Assembly (NCBI RefSeq): GCF_013385145.1
Contig: NZ_JABZEC010000006.1
Coordinates: forward strand, 87,906 to 151,905
Direction: 5' to 3'
From: Bombilactobacillus apium
GTDB lineage: Bacteria; Bacillota; Bacilli; Lactobacillales; Lactobacillaceae
Length of the DNA stretch: 64,000 nt
This document shows positions 36,545 through 46,240 of this stretch, piece by piece. Every line of letters begins with the position of its first letter. Position 1 is the stretch's first letter. The position numbers were made by a program, and so were the translations under genes. The notes under the pieces are model-generated. The model had not been told where the DNA came from and searched no databases. It worked only from the letters and a program-made list of their open reading frames with translations.

Positions 36545-36910
36545 ATGGCAATATCAATTAAGACTAAGTTCGGTCAAGTTGAAGTTTCCAACGAAGTAAT
36601 TGCTTCCGTTGTTGGCTGTGCTGCCACGGATATCTATGGAATTGTGGGTATGGCTAGCAAGAATCAACTTCGTGATGGAGTTAACGGAATTTTAAAGCGG
36701 GAGAATTATACGAAGGGTGTCGTTGTCCGCCAGGAAAAATCTGGGACGGTTGTTGACGTTTATATTATTGTTGGATACGGTGTGAAGATTTCTGAGGTGG
36801 GACGCAATGTTCAAAATCGAGTGAAGTATAACTTAGAAACCATGCTCGGAGCACCGACTGCAAAAGTTAATGTCTTTGTCCAAGGTGTTAAAATCCTAGA
36901 AGAAGATTAG
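36545..36910 (+). CDS. Asp23/Gls24 family protein (YloU-like)
   Basis: 121 residues; KFGQVEVSNEVIASVVGCAA and VYIIVGYGVKISEVGRNVQN. Paralogue of the protein at 14886, here in the conserved position before fakA. Thought to act with fatty-acid or envelope metabolism; biochemical role unknown. ATG 36545 follows GAGGTG; a TTG-type start at 36515 is less likely. Confidence 0.9.
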   Translation: MAISIKTKFGQVEVSNEVIASVVGCAATDIYGIVGMASKNQLRDGVNGILKRENYTKGVVVRQEKSGTVVDVYIIVGYGVKISEVGRNVQNRVKYNLETMLGAPTAKVNVFVQGVKILEED

Positions 36911-36927
36911 TTGGAGGAGAATAGCAA

Positions 36928-38616
36928 TTGTCAGTTGTTAAAACAATTACAGCGAGTGAATTTAGAACGATGGTGCGGCTGGCATCGCGTTATTTAAAAC
37001 AGAATGCGCAATTTGTTAATTCATTAAATGTTTTCCCGGTCCCTGATGGAGATACCGGTACGAATATGAATTTAACCTTTCAATCGGGTTATAAAGCCGT
37101 TAATGAGGCTGAATCAGAAAATGTGGGTGAATTGGCCCAGTATTTAGCTAAAGGACTTTTAATGGGAGCTCGGGGTAATTCGGGAGTAATTACTTCGCAA
37201 ATTTTTCGTGGTTTTGCTAAAAGTGTCCAAGGAAAGGCCACTTTAAACTCCTTGGATTTAGCTCAAGCCTTGGCTGATGGAGTTAAGACTGTTTATCAAG
37301 CTGTGATGAAACCGGTTGAAGGGACAATTTTAACAGTTGCAAAACAAGCTAGCGTTCAAGCTCAAGCAGTTGGTAATCAGGCCAGCGATGCCACAACGGT
37401 GATGGTCTCTGCTTTAGAAGGAGCGCAAACAGCGTTGGCGCAAACCCCGGAACTTTTACCAGTTTTGAAAGAGGTCGGAGTCGTTGATTCCGGTGGCCAA
37501 GGTTTGGTTTTTATTTACGAAGGTTTCGTAGAGGCTCTGGGTGGTGAAGTTGTTTCCAAGGATCACTATCAACCCGATGAAGATGAAATGGACGAAATGC
37601 TTAATGCGGCTCACCGCCAATCTGTCCAGCAAAATCAGATTACAACCGCTGATATTACGACGGCGGATATTAAGAATGGTTTTTGTACGGAAATGATGGT
37701 CCAATTGGGACAAGATCCTACAAGCAAGGAATTATTTGATTACCAAGGTTTTCGGGAACATTTAAGTGAACTAGGAGATTCCTTGTTAGTCGTTGCTGAT
37801 GAGGAAGTTGTTAAAGTTCATGTGCATACACAACACCCACAAAAGATTTTTACTTACGGGCGCTGTTATGGAGCCTTAAGTAAAATTAAGATTGATAATA
37901 TGCGGATTCAGCACGAGTCAATTGTTGAAACGGAAAAGCCCCAAGCTTCTCAACCGCAAAAAGATTATGGAATTATCGTGGTTGCTTCGGGAGCAGGCTT
38001 GCAGAAGCTTTTTAAGAGCCTGGGAGTCACGAACATTATTAGCGGGGGACAAACCATGAATCCCTCAACTCAGGATATTGTGGCCGCGATTAAAGAAACT
38101 AATGCCCAGCGGGTCCTGATTTTACCAAATAATGGGAATATTGTGATGGCCGCTCAACAGGCTAGTCAAGTGGTGGAGATTCCGACCGCAATTGTTCCAA
38201 GTAAGTCGATTGCCCAAGGCATGACAGCTCTATTATCTTTTGATACGACGGCGGATTTAGCAAGTAACCAAGAAGATATGACGGCTGCTTTGACGACTGT
38301 CAAAAGTGGGCAAATTACTACAGCGGTTCGTGATAGCAAATTGGATAATTTAGAAATTAAAGAAAATGATTATATTGGTTTAGTAGATGGCAAGATCGTT
38401 GCTAATGGCACTGATATCTTGGAATTGGGAACTGAGCTTATTGCTCAGATGGTTGACGAAGAAAGCGAAATTGTGACAATCTTAGTCGGTTCTCAAGGAA
38501 AGTCTAAAGAAGCTCAAGCTTTAGAATCCGCTATTGCAGACCAATTCCCCGAATTAGAATGCGAAATTCATCAGGGAGATCAACCAGTTTATCATTACTT
38601 GATTGCAGTGGAATAA
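36928..38616 (+). CDS. fakA: Fatty acid kinase catalytic subunit FakA (DAK domain)
   Basis: 562 residues. N-terminal DhaL-type domain with NVFPVPDGDTGTNMNLTF (Mg-ATP binding Asp residues) and MGARGNSGVITSQIFRG; the C-terminal ~230 residues form the EDD-like half. FakA phosphorylates fatty acids bound by a FakB protein to feed phospholipid synthesis via PlsX, which is encoded two genes on, so the operon is functionally coherent. No FakB is in the window. Confidence 0.92.
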   Translation: MSVVKTITASEFRTMVRLASRYLKQNAQFVNSLNVFPVPDGDTGTNMNLTFQSGYKAVNEAESENVGELAQYLAKGLLMGARGNSGVITSQIFRGFAKSVQGKATLNSLDLAQALADGVKTVYQAVMKPVEGTILTVAKQASVQAQAVGNQASDATTVMVSALEGAQTALAQTPELLPVLKEVGVVDSGGQGLVFIYEGFVEALGGEVVSKDHYQPDEDEMDEMLNAAHRQSVQQNQITTADITTADIKNGFCTEMMVQLGQDPTSKELFDYQGFREHLSELGDSLLVVADEEVVKVHVHTQHPQKIFTYGRCYGALSKIKIDNMRIQHESIVETEKPQASQPQKDYGIIVVASGAGLQKLFKSLGVTNIISGGQTMNPSTQDIVAAIKETNAQRVLILPNNGNIVMAAQQASQVVEIPTAIVPSKSIAQGMTALLSFDTTADLASNQEDMTAALTTVKSGQITTAVRDSKLDNLEIKENDYIGLVDGKIVANGTDILELGTELIAQMVDEESEIVTILVGSQGKSKEAQALESAIADQFPELECEIHQGDQPVYHYLIAVE

Positions 38617-38641
38617 GGATCAGTAATCTAGGGAGTAGCCA

Positions 38642-40663
38642 ATGTCAGAACTGATGCAAGCGGTCAGTTATTTGCCCGGGGTAGGTCCCAAAACTCAAGC
38701 CGGACTAGCTGATTTGGGAATCACAACGATTTATGATTTATTATATTATTTCCCCAAGCGTTATGATGATTTGATTATTAAGTCAGTTCAAACAGCTCAA
38801 GATCAAGAAAAGTTAGTTTTAGAGGGTCTAGTAGCTAGTAGACCCTTGTTGAAACGTTTGGGTTATAAGAAGAGTTTATTAGTAGTCCGGTTGATAGTGG
38901 AAAATGAAGCTATCCCGGTTACTTTTTTTAATCAGCCGTGGTTACAAGATCGCTTTGTGGAAGGTCAAGTGGCTTTACTTTACGGCCGTTGGAGTCAAAC
39001 TAAGCGATCTTTGACAGGGATGAAAGTTTTATCGCAACGTGAACAGACAGGGATGACCGAGGTTTATCAAACCAAGAAGCGGCTGTCGCAAAAAAATTTA
39101 CGGAAGTTGATTACGGCAGCTTGGCAGAAGTATCAGCAGCAAATTGAAGATCCAGTACCCGTAAATATTAGAACTAAGTATCACTTGTTAACCGCCAGAC
39201 AGATGATTGCTGGGATGCACTTTCCTCAAGATGAAGCCCAAGCCCAGGCAGCGCGGCGGACAGCTAAGTTTCAGGAACTGTTCTTATATCAAGCCCGCCT
39301 AATTCAATTGCGTTTGTCTTCTGACCAGCAGGCACCAGGCTTAGTGGAAAATTATAGTAGTGATTATGTTGCCCAATTTATTCAAAGCTTTCCTTTTCAA
39401 TTGACTTCGGCCCAAAGCCGAGTTTTAAAAGAAATTTTAGCCGACTTGCGTCGGCCACAACCGATGGCCCGCTTGTTACAGGGGGATGTTGGTAGTGGTA
39501 AAACGGCGGTGGCCGCAAGCGCAATTTTTGCCAGCGTAACTGCCGGCTTTCAAGCGGCTCTGATGGTTCCCACAGAAATCTTAGCTCGCCAACATTATCA
39601 AAAACTGCTGCGCTTATACCAACCTTTTCAGATGAAAGTTGCTTTGTTAACGGGCGATTTAACTCCTAAAGAGCATCGCGAACTAGTGGCTCAGATTGAG
39701 CAGGGCAGCGTGAATATCGTTGTGGGAACCCATGCTTTGTTTCAAAAAGGAGTTACTTATCGGCAGCTAGGCTTAGTGGTAATCGATGAACAGCACCGTT
39801 TTGGAGTTAAACAAAGGCGAGCTCTTCGACAAAAGGGAACGGTTCCGGACACTTTGATGATGACCGCAACACCGATTCCCCGGACCTTGGCGATTACCGC
39901 TTATGGAGAACTAGACTTATCAACGATTGATGAACTACCCCAAGGACGACAACCGGTTAGTACCTATTGGCTGCGTTGGAGTAAGCTCGATCAAGTGGAG
40001 CACTTTTTGCGCCTTCAATTAGCCCAAAAGGCTCAAGCCTTTGTGATCGCACCCCTCGTCAGTGAATCAGAGCAGTTGGACTTGGCTAATGCGGAAGAAA
40101 TTCAGCAAAAATTACAAAAGCACTTTACCCAAGCCCAAGTGGGCCTAGTCCATGGTCAGATGAATTCAACCGCTAAAGAGGAAGTAATGGCCGCTTTTCA
40201 AGCCCATGAGTTAGATATTTTAGTAGCGACGACGGTTGTTGAAGTTGGGGTTGATGTTCCTAATGCTACCGTAATGGTGATTTGTAATGCTGAGCGCTTT
40301 GGCTTATCGCAATTACATCAATTGCGGGGGCGGATTGGTCGTGGGCAACAGACGGCCACTTGTATTCTCTTGGCGGATCCGAAGAATGAAACTGCTTTAC
40401 AGCGCTTGAAGATTATGACCGAGACTAACGATGGCTTCCGCCTAGCCCAACAAGATCTTCAGTTGCGGGGAGCCGGAGATTTTTTTGGTCAAAATCAATC
40501 GGGCTTACCGCAATTTAAAGTCGCTGATCCAGTTGCTGATACAGCAATGTTAACTACCGCCCGCCAAGAAGCGCGGGCTTTATTTACGGTTGATCCCCAA
40601 TTGAATCGGTATCCGGTCTTGCGAGCATATTTAAAGATGAAAGCTCAAACTAGCTTAGATTAA
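38642..40663 (+). CDS. recG: ATP-dependent DNA helicase RecG
   Basis: 673 residues. Wedge/OB domain at the N-terminus (YLPGVGPKTQAGLADLGI), helicase motifs GDVGSGKTAVAASAI, VVIDEQHRFGVKQRRALR and TATPIPRTLAI, then RGRIGRGQQTATCILL and LRGAGDFFGQNQSG. Reverses stalled forks. Confidence 0.97.
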   Translation: MSELMQAVSYLPGVGPKTQAGLADLGITTIYDLLYYFPKRYDDLIIKSVQTAQDQEKLVLEGLVASRPLLKRLGYKKSLLVVRLIVENEAIPVTFFNQPWLQDRFVEGQVALLYGRWSQTKRSLTGMKVLSQREQTGMTEVYQTKKRLSQKNLRKLITAAWQKYQQQIEDPVPVNIRTKYHLLTARQMIAGMHFPQDEAQAQAARRTAKFQELFLYQARLIQLRLSSDQQAPGLVENYSSDYVAQFIQSFPFQLTSAQSRVLKEILADLRRPQPMARLLQGDVGSGKTAVAASAIFASVTAGFQAALMVPTEILARQHYQKLLRLYQPFQMKVALLTGDLTPKEHRELVAQIEQGSVNIVVGTHALFQKGVTYRQLGLVVIDEQHRFGVKQRRALRQKGTVPDTLMMTATPIPRTLAITAYGELDLSTIDELPQGRQPVSTYWLRWSKLDQVEHFLRLQLAQKAQAFVIAPLVSESEQLDLANAEEIQQKLQKHFTQAQVGLVHGQMNSTAKEEVMAAFQAHELDILVATTVVEVGVDVPNATVMVICNAERFGLSQLHQLRGRIGRGQQTATCILLADPKNETALQRLKIMTETNDGFRLAQQDLQLRGAGDFFGQNQSGLPQFKVADPVADTAMLTTARQEARALFTVDPQLNRYPVLRAYLKMKAQTSLD

Positions 40664-40675
40664 TGAGGTAAGAAA

Positions 40676-41680
40676 ATGAAAATTGCAGTAGATACGATGG
40701 GTGGCGACTATGCTCCCAAAGTAGTAGTTGAGGGTGTTGAACGAGCTCGAAATGAATTTTCAGATTTAGAATTTTTGTTGTTTGGTGATCAGGAGCAAAT
40801 TAAAAAGTATTTACAAGATTCCAAACGAATTACAGTTGTGCATACTAAAAGTGAAATTTTGGGAACCGATGAGCCGATGAAGGCGATCCGTAAGAAAAAG
40901 GATTCCTCGATGGTTTTGGCAGCTCAAGCGGTCAAAGATCAAAAAGCAGACGCTTTATTTTCCCTAGGAAATACTGGGGCTCTAATGGCAGCTGGGATTT
41001 TTATCATCGGCCGATTAAAAAATATTGCTCGGCCAGCTTTGATGCCGACCTTACCAGCGATGAGTGATCAACCGGGAATCTGTTATCTTGATGCGGGAGC
41101 CAATGCTGAGGTGAAAGTTAGCTATTTGGAACAATGGGCAGTTATGGCTTCTTTTTATGCTCGAGAAGTTTTAGGAGTTGCTAAACCAAGAGTGGGTTTA
41201 CTTAATAATGGAAGTGAATATGATAAGGGTGACCGCTTGCATCAAGAAGCTTATCAAGCTTTAAAAGAACTAGCTTCAGTGAATTTTGTTGGCAATGTTG
41301 AAGCCGACAATTTACTCAAAGGTGTTGCTGATGTTGTGGTTACCGACGGATTCACCGGCAATGCGGTTTTAAAGGCGACTGAGGGTAGTGTCAAGATTTT
41401 GATTTCCCAGCTCAAACAGGCTTTATTGACCCAAGGATTACGATCCAAACTAGGAGCCCTCTTAGCTAAGCCAGCCTTAAAGTCAATTAAAGATACTTTT
41501 GATGTCTCGGCTTATGGTGGGGCGGTTTTAATGGGGGTCAAAGCTCCCGTAGTAAAATCTCATGGATCTTCCGATGCCCGGACTATTTATTACGCTTTAG
41601 TGCAATTACGATTGATGTATAATAAAGGAATGCTGATGCAAGTTATGACCTATTTTGATCAGCAGAAAAAGGAGTCTTAA
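40676..41680 (+). CDS. plsX: Acyl-ACP:phosphate acyltransferase PlsX
   Basis: 334 residues. MKIAVDTMGGDYAPKVVVEG, LGNTGALMAAGIFI and LLNNGSEYDKGD are signatures. Makes acyl-phosphate for PlsY; can also take acyl-phosphate from FakA. Four bases before acpP. Confidence 0.97.
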   Translation: MKIAVDTMGGDYAPKVVVEGVERARNEFSDLEFLLFGDQEQIKKYLQDSKRITVVHTKSEILGTDEPMKAIRKKKDSSMVLAAQAVKDQKADALFSLGNTGALMAAGIFIIGRLKNIARPALMPTLPAMSDQPGICYLDAGANAEVKVSYLEQWAVMASFYAREVLGVAKPRVGLLNNGSEYDKGDRLHQEAYQALKELASVNFVGNVEADNLLKGVADVVVTDGFTGNAVLKATEGSVKILISQLKQALLTQGLRSKLGALLAKPALKSIKDTFDVSAYGGAVLMGVKAPVVKSHGSSDARTIYYALVQLRLMYNKGMLMQVMTYFDQQKKES

Positions 41681-41683
41681 AAA

Positions 41684-41926
41684 ATGAATGAAGAAGAAGT
41701 TTTTAAAAAAGTTGCGGCAATGCTCGCAGAACGTTTCGATGTTGATGTGACGACAATTACTCGAGAAACTAACTTTCAAACTGATCTCAGCGCCGACTCG
41801 ATTGATATGGTGGAATTTGAATTAGAACTAGAAGATGATTTTGGCGAAGAAATTCCCGATGAGGAAGCTACTAAGATCGAAACTGTTGGCGCCGTAGTCA
41901 AATATATAACCGACCACCAGGCTTAA
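41684..41926 (+). CDS. acpP: Acyl carrier protein
   Basis: 80 residues, acidic; Ser39 in LSADSIDMVEFELELED is the phosphopantetheine site. Partner of PlsX. Confidence 0.95.
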   Translation: MNEEEVFKKVAAMLAERFDVDVTTITRETNFQTDLSADSIDMVEFELELEDDFGEEIPDEEATKIETVGAVVKYITDHQA

Positions 41927-41972
41927 AATTTAATCTCGCACGAGATAAGAAGAATAGTTGAAGGGGAAATTA

Positions 41973-42671
41973 GTGATTAATTCGGAGTTAATGAGCCTTT
42001 TAAAAGAAAAGTATGGGATTGTGTTTCGCGACTGGAGTCTCTTGCAGGCTGCTTTGACCCATTCTTCTTATGCCAATGAACATCGTGAACTACATGTTCC
42101 TGACTATGAACGATTGGAGTTTTTAGGTGACGCGGTCTTAGAATTAAATGTTTCGCAATATATTTATAAGAAGTTTCCCCAATTATCAGAAGGTCAACTG
42201 ACTAAATTACGAGCTGATATTGTCTGTACAGCTAGTTTTTCCAAGTTTTGTCAAGAAGTAGGTCTACCAGATTTTATTAATCTTGGTAATGGGGAAGAAA
42301 AAGCCGGGGCTCGTCAAAGAGACACCTTACTAGAAGATGTCTTTGAAGCCTTTAACGGTGCTTTGTATTTAGATCAGGGTAATCAAGCTGTCCAACAATT
42401 CTTGCAGCAAACGGTTTATCATCATATTGATAGTGGTGAGTTTAGTGATGAAAATGATTTTAAAACCGAATTGCAAGAAGAATTGCAGCGCAATGGGGAT
42501 GTAAATATTGATTACCAAGTTCTCCTAGCGGAAGATTCTGATCAAGGAACCAAATTTAGGATTCAATTATTGATTAATGAAAAAGAGTTAACAATTGGAA
42601 CCGGGCATAGCAAGAAAAGTGCAGAACAACGTGCTGCCCAAAAGTATTTACAATATTTGCATAAAAAGTAG
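41973..42671 (+). CDS. rnc: Ribonuclease III
   Basis: 232 residues. RNase III signature YERLEFLGDAVLELNVSQYI, second catalytic block EDVFEAFNGALYLD, and a C-terminal dsRNA-binding domain (FKTELQEELQRNG, AEQRAAQKYLQYL). Start GTG 41973 is 6 nt after AAGGGG; TTG 41958 lies before that site. Processes rRNA and structured RNAs. Confidence 0.95.
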   Translation: MINSELMSLLKEKYGIVFRDWSLLQAALTHSSYANEHRELHVPDYERLEFLGDAVLELNVSQYIYKKFPQLSEGQLTKLRADIVCTASFSKFCQEVGLPDFINLGNGEEKAGARQRDTLLEDVFEAFNGALYLDQGNQAVQQFLQQTVYHHIDSGEFSDENDFKTELQEELQRNGDVNIDYQVLLAEDSDQGTKFRIQLLINEKELTIGTGHSKKSAEQRAAQKYLQYLHKK

Positions 42672-42679
42672 AGGAATTA

Positions 42680-45600
42680 TTGTTGACGCTAGTGGCTTTG
42701 CAAATTAATGGTTTTAAATCGTTTGGTGAAAAAACCAAATTTCACTTTGAACCGGGGATTACTGGGATTATTGGACCGAATGGGAGTGGAAAGAGTAACG
42801 TAATTGATGCAATTCGTTGGGTAATGGGGGAACAGTCGGCTAAAAATCTCCGGGGAGAAAAAATGCAAGATATTATTTTCGCCGGTAGTAGTAGTAAGGC
42901 GGCTGTCAACCGAGCAGAGGTTTTACTTCAGTTTGATAATCATGATCGCCGAATCGCCTTGAACCGAGACCAGGTTGAAGTGCGGCGGCGGCTTTTTCGT
43001 AATGGCACTAGCGAATTTTTGATTAATAATCAAAAGGTTCGGCTTAAAGATGTCACAGATTTGTTTTTGGATTCCGGCTTAGGACGGCATTCCTTAGCGA
43101 TTATTTCTCAGGGACAAGTTGAAGCAATCTTTAATAGTAACCCTGTCGAAAGACGATCGATTATTGAAGAGCCTGCGGGTGTGGCGCATTTTAGATTGCG
43201 TAAGCAAGAAGCTCAACAGCAGTTGGAACAAACGGATGCTAACTTATACCGCGTGGCTGATATTACCCAGGAATTGGCTCGTCAGGTGGAACCTTTAAAG
43301 CAGCAGGCTAGTTTAGCAAGGGATTATCAAACCCAAAAAAAACAATTTGCTGAATTGGAACAAAATATTTTGGCAGTTGAAATTCAGAATTTGGCTCAGC
43401 AAAAGGAAGATTTAGCGCAAAAGAATCAGCGGCTAACTCGGCAAAAGCAGGCTGTTCAAGAACGAGTTCAGGCTGATCAAACGGCAGTTACAGAGAACCG
43501 AACTCAAAGTCAGCAATTAACGAGTGCGATTGATACTCAGCAGGAACAACTGACCAATCTTAGTCGTCAATTGGAAGTTCTCAAAGGTCAACAGGCATTG
43601 GCTATTGAACGTTCCGATTTTAATAGCAACAACCAGCAGCAATTGCGAGTTCGTTGTGAGAAACTACAACAGCAAGCTCAAAAAACCCGGCAAACTCGGC
43701 AACAACAAGCCGCTCAAATTACAGCGACTAGCGAACAGTTAGCCAAGTTAGAACTTGACTTAAAGCAAATTCAGGCTGATTTCACCAATGACCCTGAACA
43801 GATTGCGACTAAAATCAAAACACTGCAAGCGACGTATATTGAACTGGTTCAACAGCAGACCTCCCAAAAGAATCAACAGGAGTATTTAACTGTTCAATTA
43901 GATCATGAACAAAAGTCAGCTCAACAGTTGCAAGAAAAAGTTCAGCTTCAAGAAGAGCGAGTCCGAGTCCAAGCAGACCAAGTCCAAACTTTGCAAAAAC
44001 AAGGTTTGGTGCAGCAAAAAGAAGTTCAACAGGCGCAAACTGAACATCAACAGCAAGTAACTAAAACTCAACGAAATTCCCAGCAAGTTCAAAGTTATCA
44101 GAGAGAATACTATGGTCAACTGCAAAAGTTACAGCAATTACAGGCCAATCAACGTTCTTTACAACAGGTGATTGAGCAGCACCAAGGCTTTTATCAGGGA
44201 GTTCGGGCGATCCTTTCCGCGCCTCAATTGCGTGGAATTGTGGGAGTTTTAGCTGATTTAATTCAAGTCCCCGAGCGTTACCAAGTGGCTTTGCAAAGTG
44301 CGGCTGGAGCCCAGCTACAGTCAATAGTGACGGTCGATCAAACTGCTGCTCGCCAGGCAATTACCTTTTTGCGGCAACATAAGGCCGGTCGGGCTACTTT
44401 CTTACCTCGATCGGTTATTAAATCGCGGCGACTAAATGAATCTGAATTGCGTAATTTAAAAGCACAGGACTATTTTCTAGGTCTAGCAAGCGACTTAATT
44501 CAAGCTCCCTCTGAATTACAGGCAATTGTGGAACATATTTTCGGTCGTTTACTAGTAGTTCAGGATATGAAGGCCGCGGTTGTTGCTAGTAATCTCAGTC
44601 AGCAACGTTTTCGAATTGTGACTCTCCAAGGAGATTTGATCAATCCTGGAGGAGCGATGACTGGGGGGCAAGTTAAGACCAAAGGAGCCTTACTTAGCCA
44701 ACATAGTCAGCTTGACCACTTGACAGAGAGCTTACAAGTTGCCCAAAAACAATTAGTGGCGGTTAAAAAACAATGGCAAGAAGCTCAAAGTAAACAAGAA
44801 CAGTTACAAAGACAAACTGAACTAGCGCAACAAAGCTTACAAAAAGCAATTCAAGAACAGCAGGAACGTTCGGGTCAGTTTAAGTTTCAACAGCAAGAGT
44901 TGCAGACTTTGCAAAAACAGGCTGAAGAATTACAAGCAGCGGTACAAGCTAATAAAAACAAGCAACAGCAATTAGAACAACAGGCCCAACAAAGCTCAGA
45001 GCAACAGACCCACCTGCAACAAAAGATCACGCAAAATCAAGCGCAATTAAAGCAGCAGCAGGCTTTGTTGACCGATTTTGATGAACAAGAGCGTCTTTAT
45101 CAACGACAAGTGCAGCATTATCAAACCCAGATTACTTTGACAAAAAAAGAACTTCAAAATGAACAAAAGTTGGCCCAATATTCGCAAACTGAACTGGAAC
45201 AACAAGAAGAACAAGTCCGACAATTGATGCAACAGCTGCAACAATTGAATTCTGATCATAATCAGTTGGCCACGTCGCATCAAGATGTGCAAAAACAGAT
45301 TACGGAGTTACAAGGGCAAGTAACCAGGCTCAGGGAAAAACTGCAAGAACAACAACAAGATCGGCAAGAATTATTGAATCAAGCTTCAGCTTTAGCACAA
45401 CATTTACAACAAGCATTGGCGCAACAAGCTCAAGCAGGCGAAGAACAAGAAACGGTCGCCATTGAATTAGCTACTCAACAAAGCCAGTTAAGTCATAAAG
45501 TAAATCAGCTGGAACAAAATTATCATTTAAGTTATGAAGCTGCCCTGCAACAAGTTCCCCAGCAAGATTGGTCTTTAGAGAAGGCTCAAAGCCAAGTGAA

Positions 45601-46240
45601 ATTATTGAAATTGGGCTTGGATGATTTAGGTCCAGTAAACTTGGCGGCAATTGAGGACTATGAACAAGTCAAAGAACGTTATGACTTTTTACAGCAACAA
45701 CAAGAAGATCTCTTAACGGCACGCAAACAATTAACGGGAACAATTCACGAGATGGATCAAGAGGTTAGTCGCCGTTTTCAAGCCATGTTTGAACAAGTAG
45801 CAGCAGCTTTTGCAAAAATCTTTCCCCAGATGTTTGGTGGAGGAAAAGCCCGTTTGATTTTGACGGATGAACATGACTTATTAAATAGCGGGATTGAAAT
45901 TATTGCTCAGCCACCAGGGAAGAAATTCCGTCAGTTAAGTTTACTTTCGGGCGGAGAACGGGCCTTGACTGCAATCACGTTATTATTTGCAATTTTGAAA
46001 GTCCAGCCAGTGCCCTTTTGTGTTCTTGATGAAGCTGAGGCATCTTTAGATGATGCGAATGTCGAACGTTTTGCTAACTATCTGCGGCATTACGATGACC
46101 AAACGCAATTTATCATTATTACCCATCGAAAGGGAACAATGATGCATGTCAAAAGACTGTACGGAATTACGATGCAAGATTACGGAGTATCAAAGGTTGT
46201 GACAACTCAACTGAATCTTGCAGAAAATGAGGTGTCTTAA
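42680..46240 (+). CDS. smc: Chromosome segregation protein SMC
   Basis: 1186 residues. Walker A IIGPNGSGKSNVIDAIRWVM, long Gln-rich coiled coils (~170-500 and ~670-1010) around a hinge near 510-630 (RGIVGVLADLIQVPERYQVA, GGAMTGGQVKTKGAL), then LLSGGERALTAITLLFAIL and FCVLDEAEASLDDANVERF. Start is one of two consecutive TTG codons (42680 or 42683) after AGAGGAA. Ends by overlapping the ftsY ATG by one base. Confidence 0.97.
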   Translation: MLTLVALQINGFKSFGEKTKFHFEPGITGIIGPNGSGKSNVIDAIRWVMGEQSAKNLRGEKMQDIIFAGSSSKAAVNRAEVLLQFDNHDRRIALNRDQVEVRRRLFRNGTSEFLINNQKVRLKDVTDLFLDSGLGRHSLAIISQGQVEAIFNSNPVERRSIIEEPAGVAHFRLRKQEAQQQLEQTDANLYRVADITQELARQVEPLKQQASLARDYQTQKKQFAELEQNILAVEIQNLAQQKEDLAQKNQRLTRQKQAVQERVQADQTAVTENRTQSQQLTSAIDTQQEQLTNLSRQLEVLKGQQALAIERSDFNSNNQQQLRVRCEKLQQQAQKTRQTRQQQAAQITATSEQLAKLELDLKQIQADFTNDPEQIATKIKTLQATYIELVQQQTSQKNQQEYLTVQLDHEQKSAQQLQEKVQLQEERVRVQADQVQTLQKQGLVQQKEVQQAQTEHQQQVTKTQRNSQQVQSYQREYYGQLQKLQQLQANQRSLQQVIEQHQGFYQGVRAILSAPQLRGIVGVLADLIQVPERYQVALQSAAGAQLQSIVTVDQTAARQAITFLRQHKAGRATFLPRSVIKSRRLNESELRNLKAQDYFLGLASDLIQAPSELQAIVEHIFGRLLVVQDMKAAVVASNLSQQRFRIVTLQGDLINPGGAMTGGQVKTKGALLSQHSQLDHLTESLQVAQKQLVAVKKQWQEAQSKQEQLQRQTELAQQSLQKAIQEQQERSGQFKFQQQELQTLQKQAEELQAAVQANKNKQQQLEQQAQQSSEQQTHLQQKITQNQAQLKQQQALLTDFDEQERLYQRQVQHYQTQITLTKKELQNEQKLAQYSQTELEQQEEQVRQLMQQLQQLNSDHNQLATSHQDVQKQITELQGQVTRLREKLQEQQQDRQELLNQASALAQHLQQALAQQAQAGEEQETVAIELATQQSQLSHKVNQLEQNYHLSYEAALQQVPQQDWSLEKAQSQVKLLKLGLDDLGPVNLAAIEDYEQVKERYDFLQQQQEDLLTARKQLTGTIHEMDQEVSRRFQAMFEQVAAAFAKIFPQMFGGGKARLILTDEHDLLNSGIEIIAQPPGKKFRQLSLLSGGERALTAITLLFAILKVQPVPFCVLDEAEASLDDANVERFANYLRHYDDQTQFIIITHRKGTMMHVKRLYGITMQDYGVSKVVTTQLNLAENEVS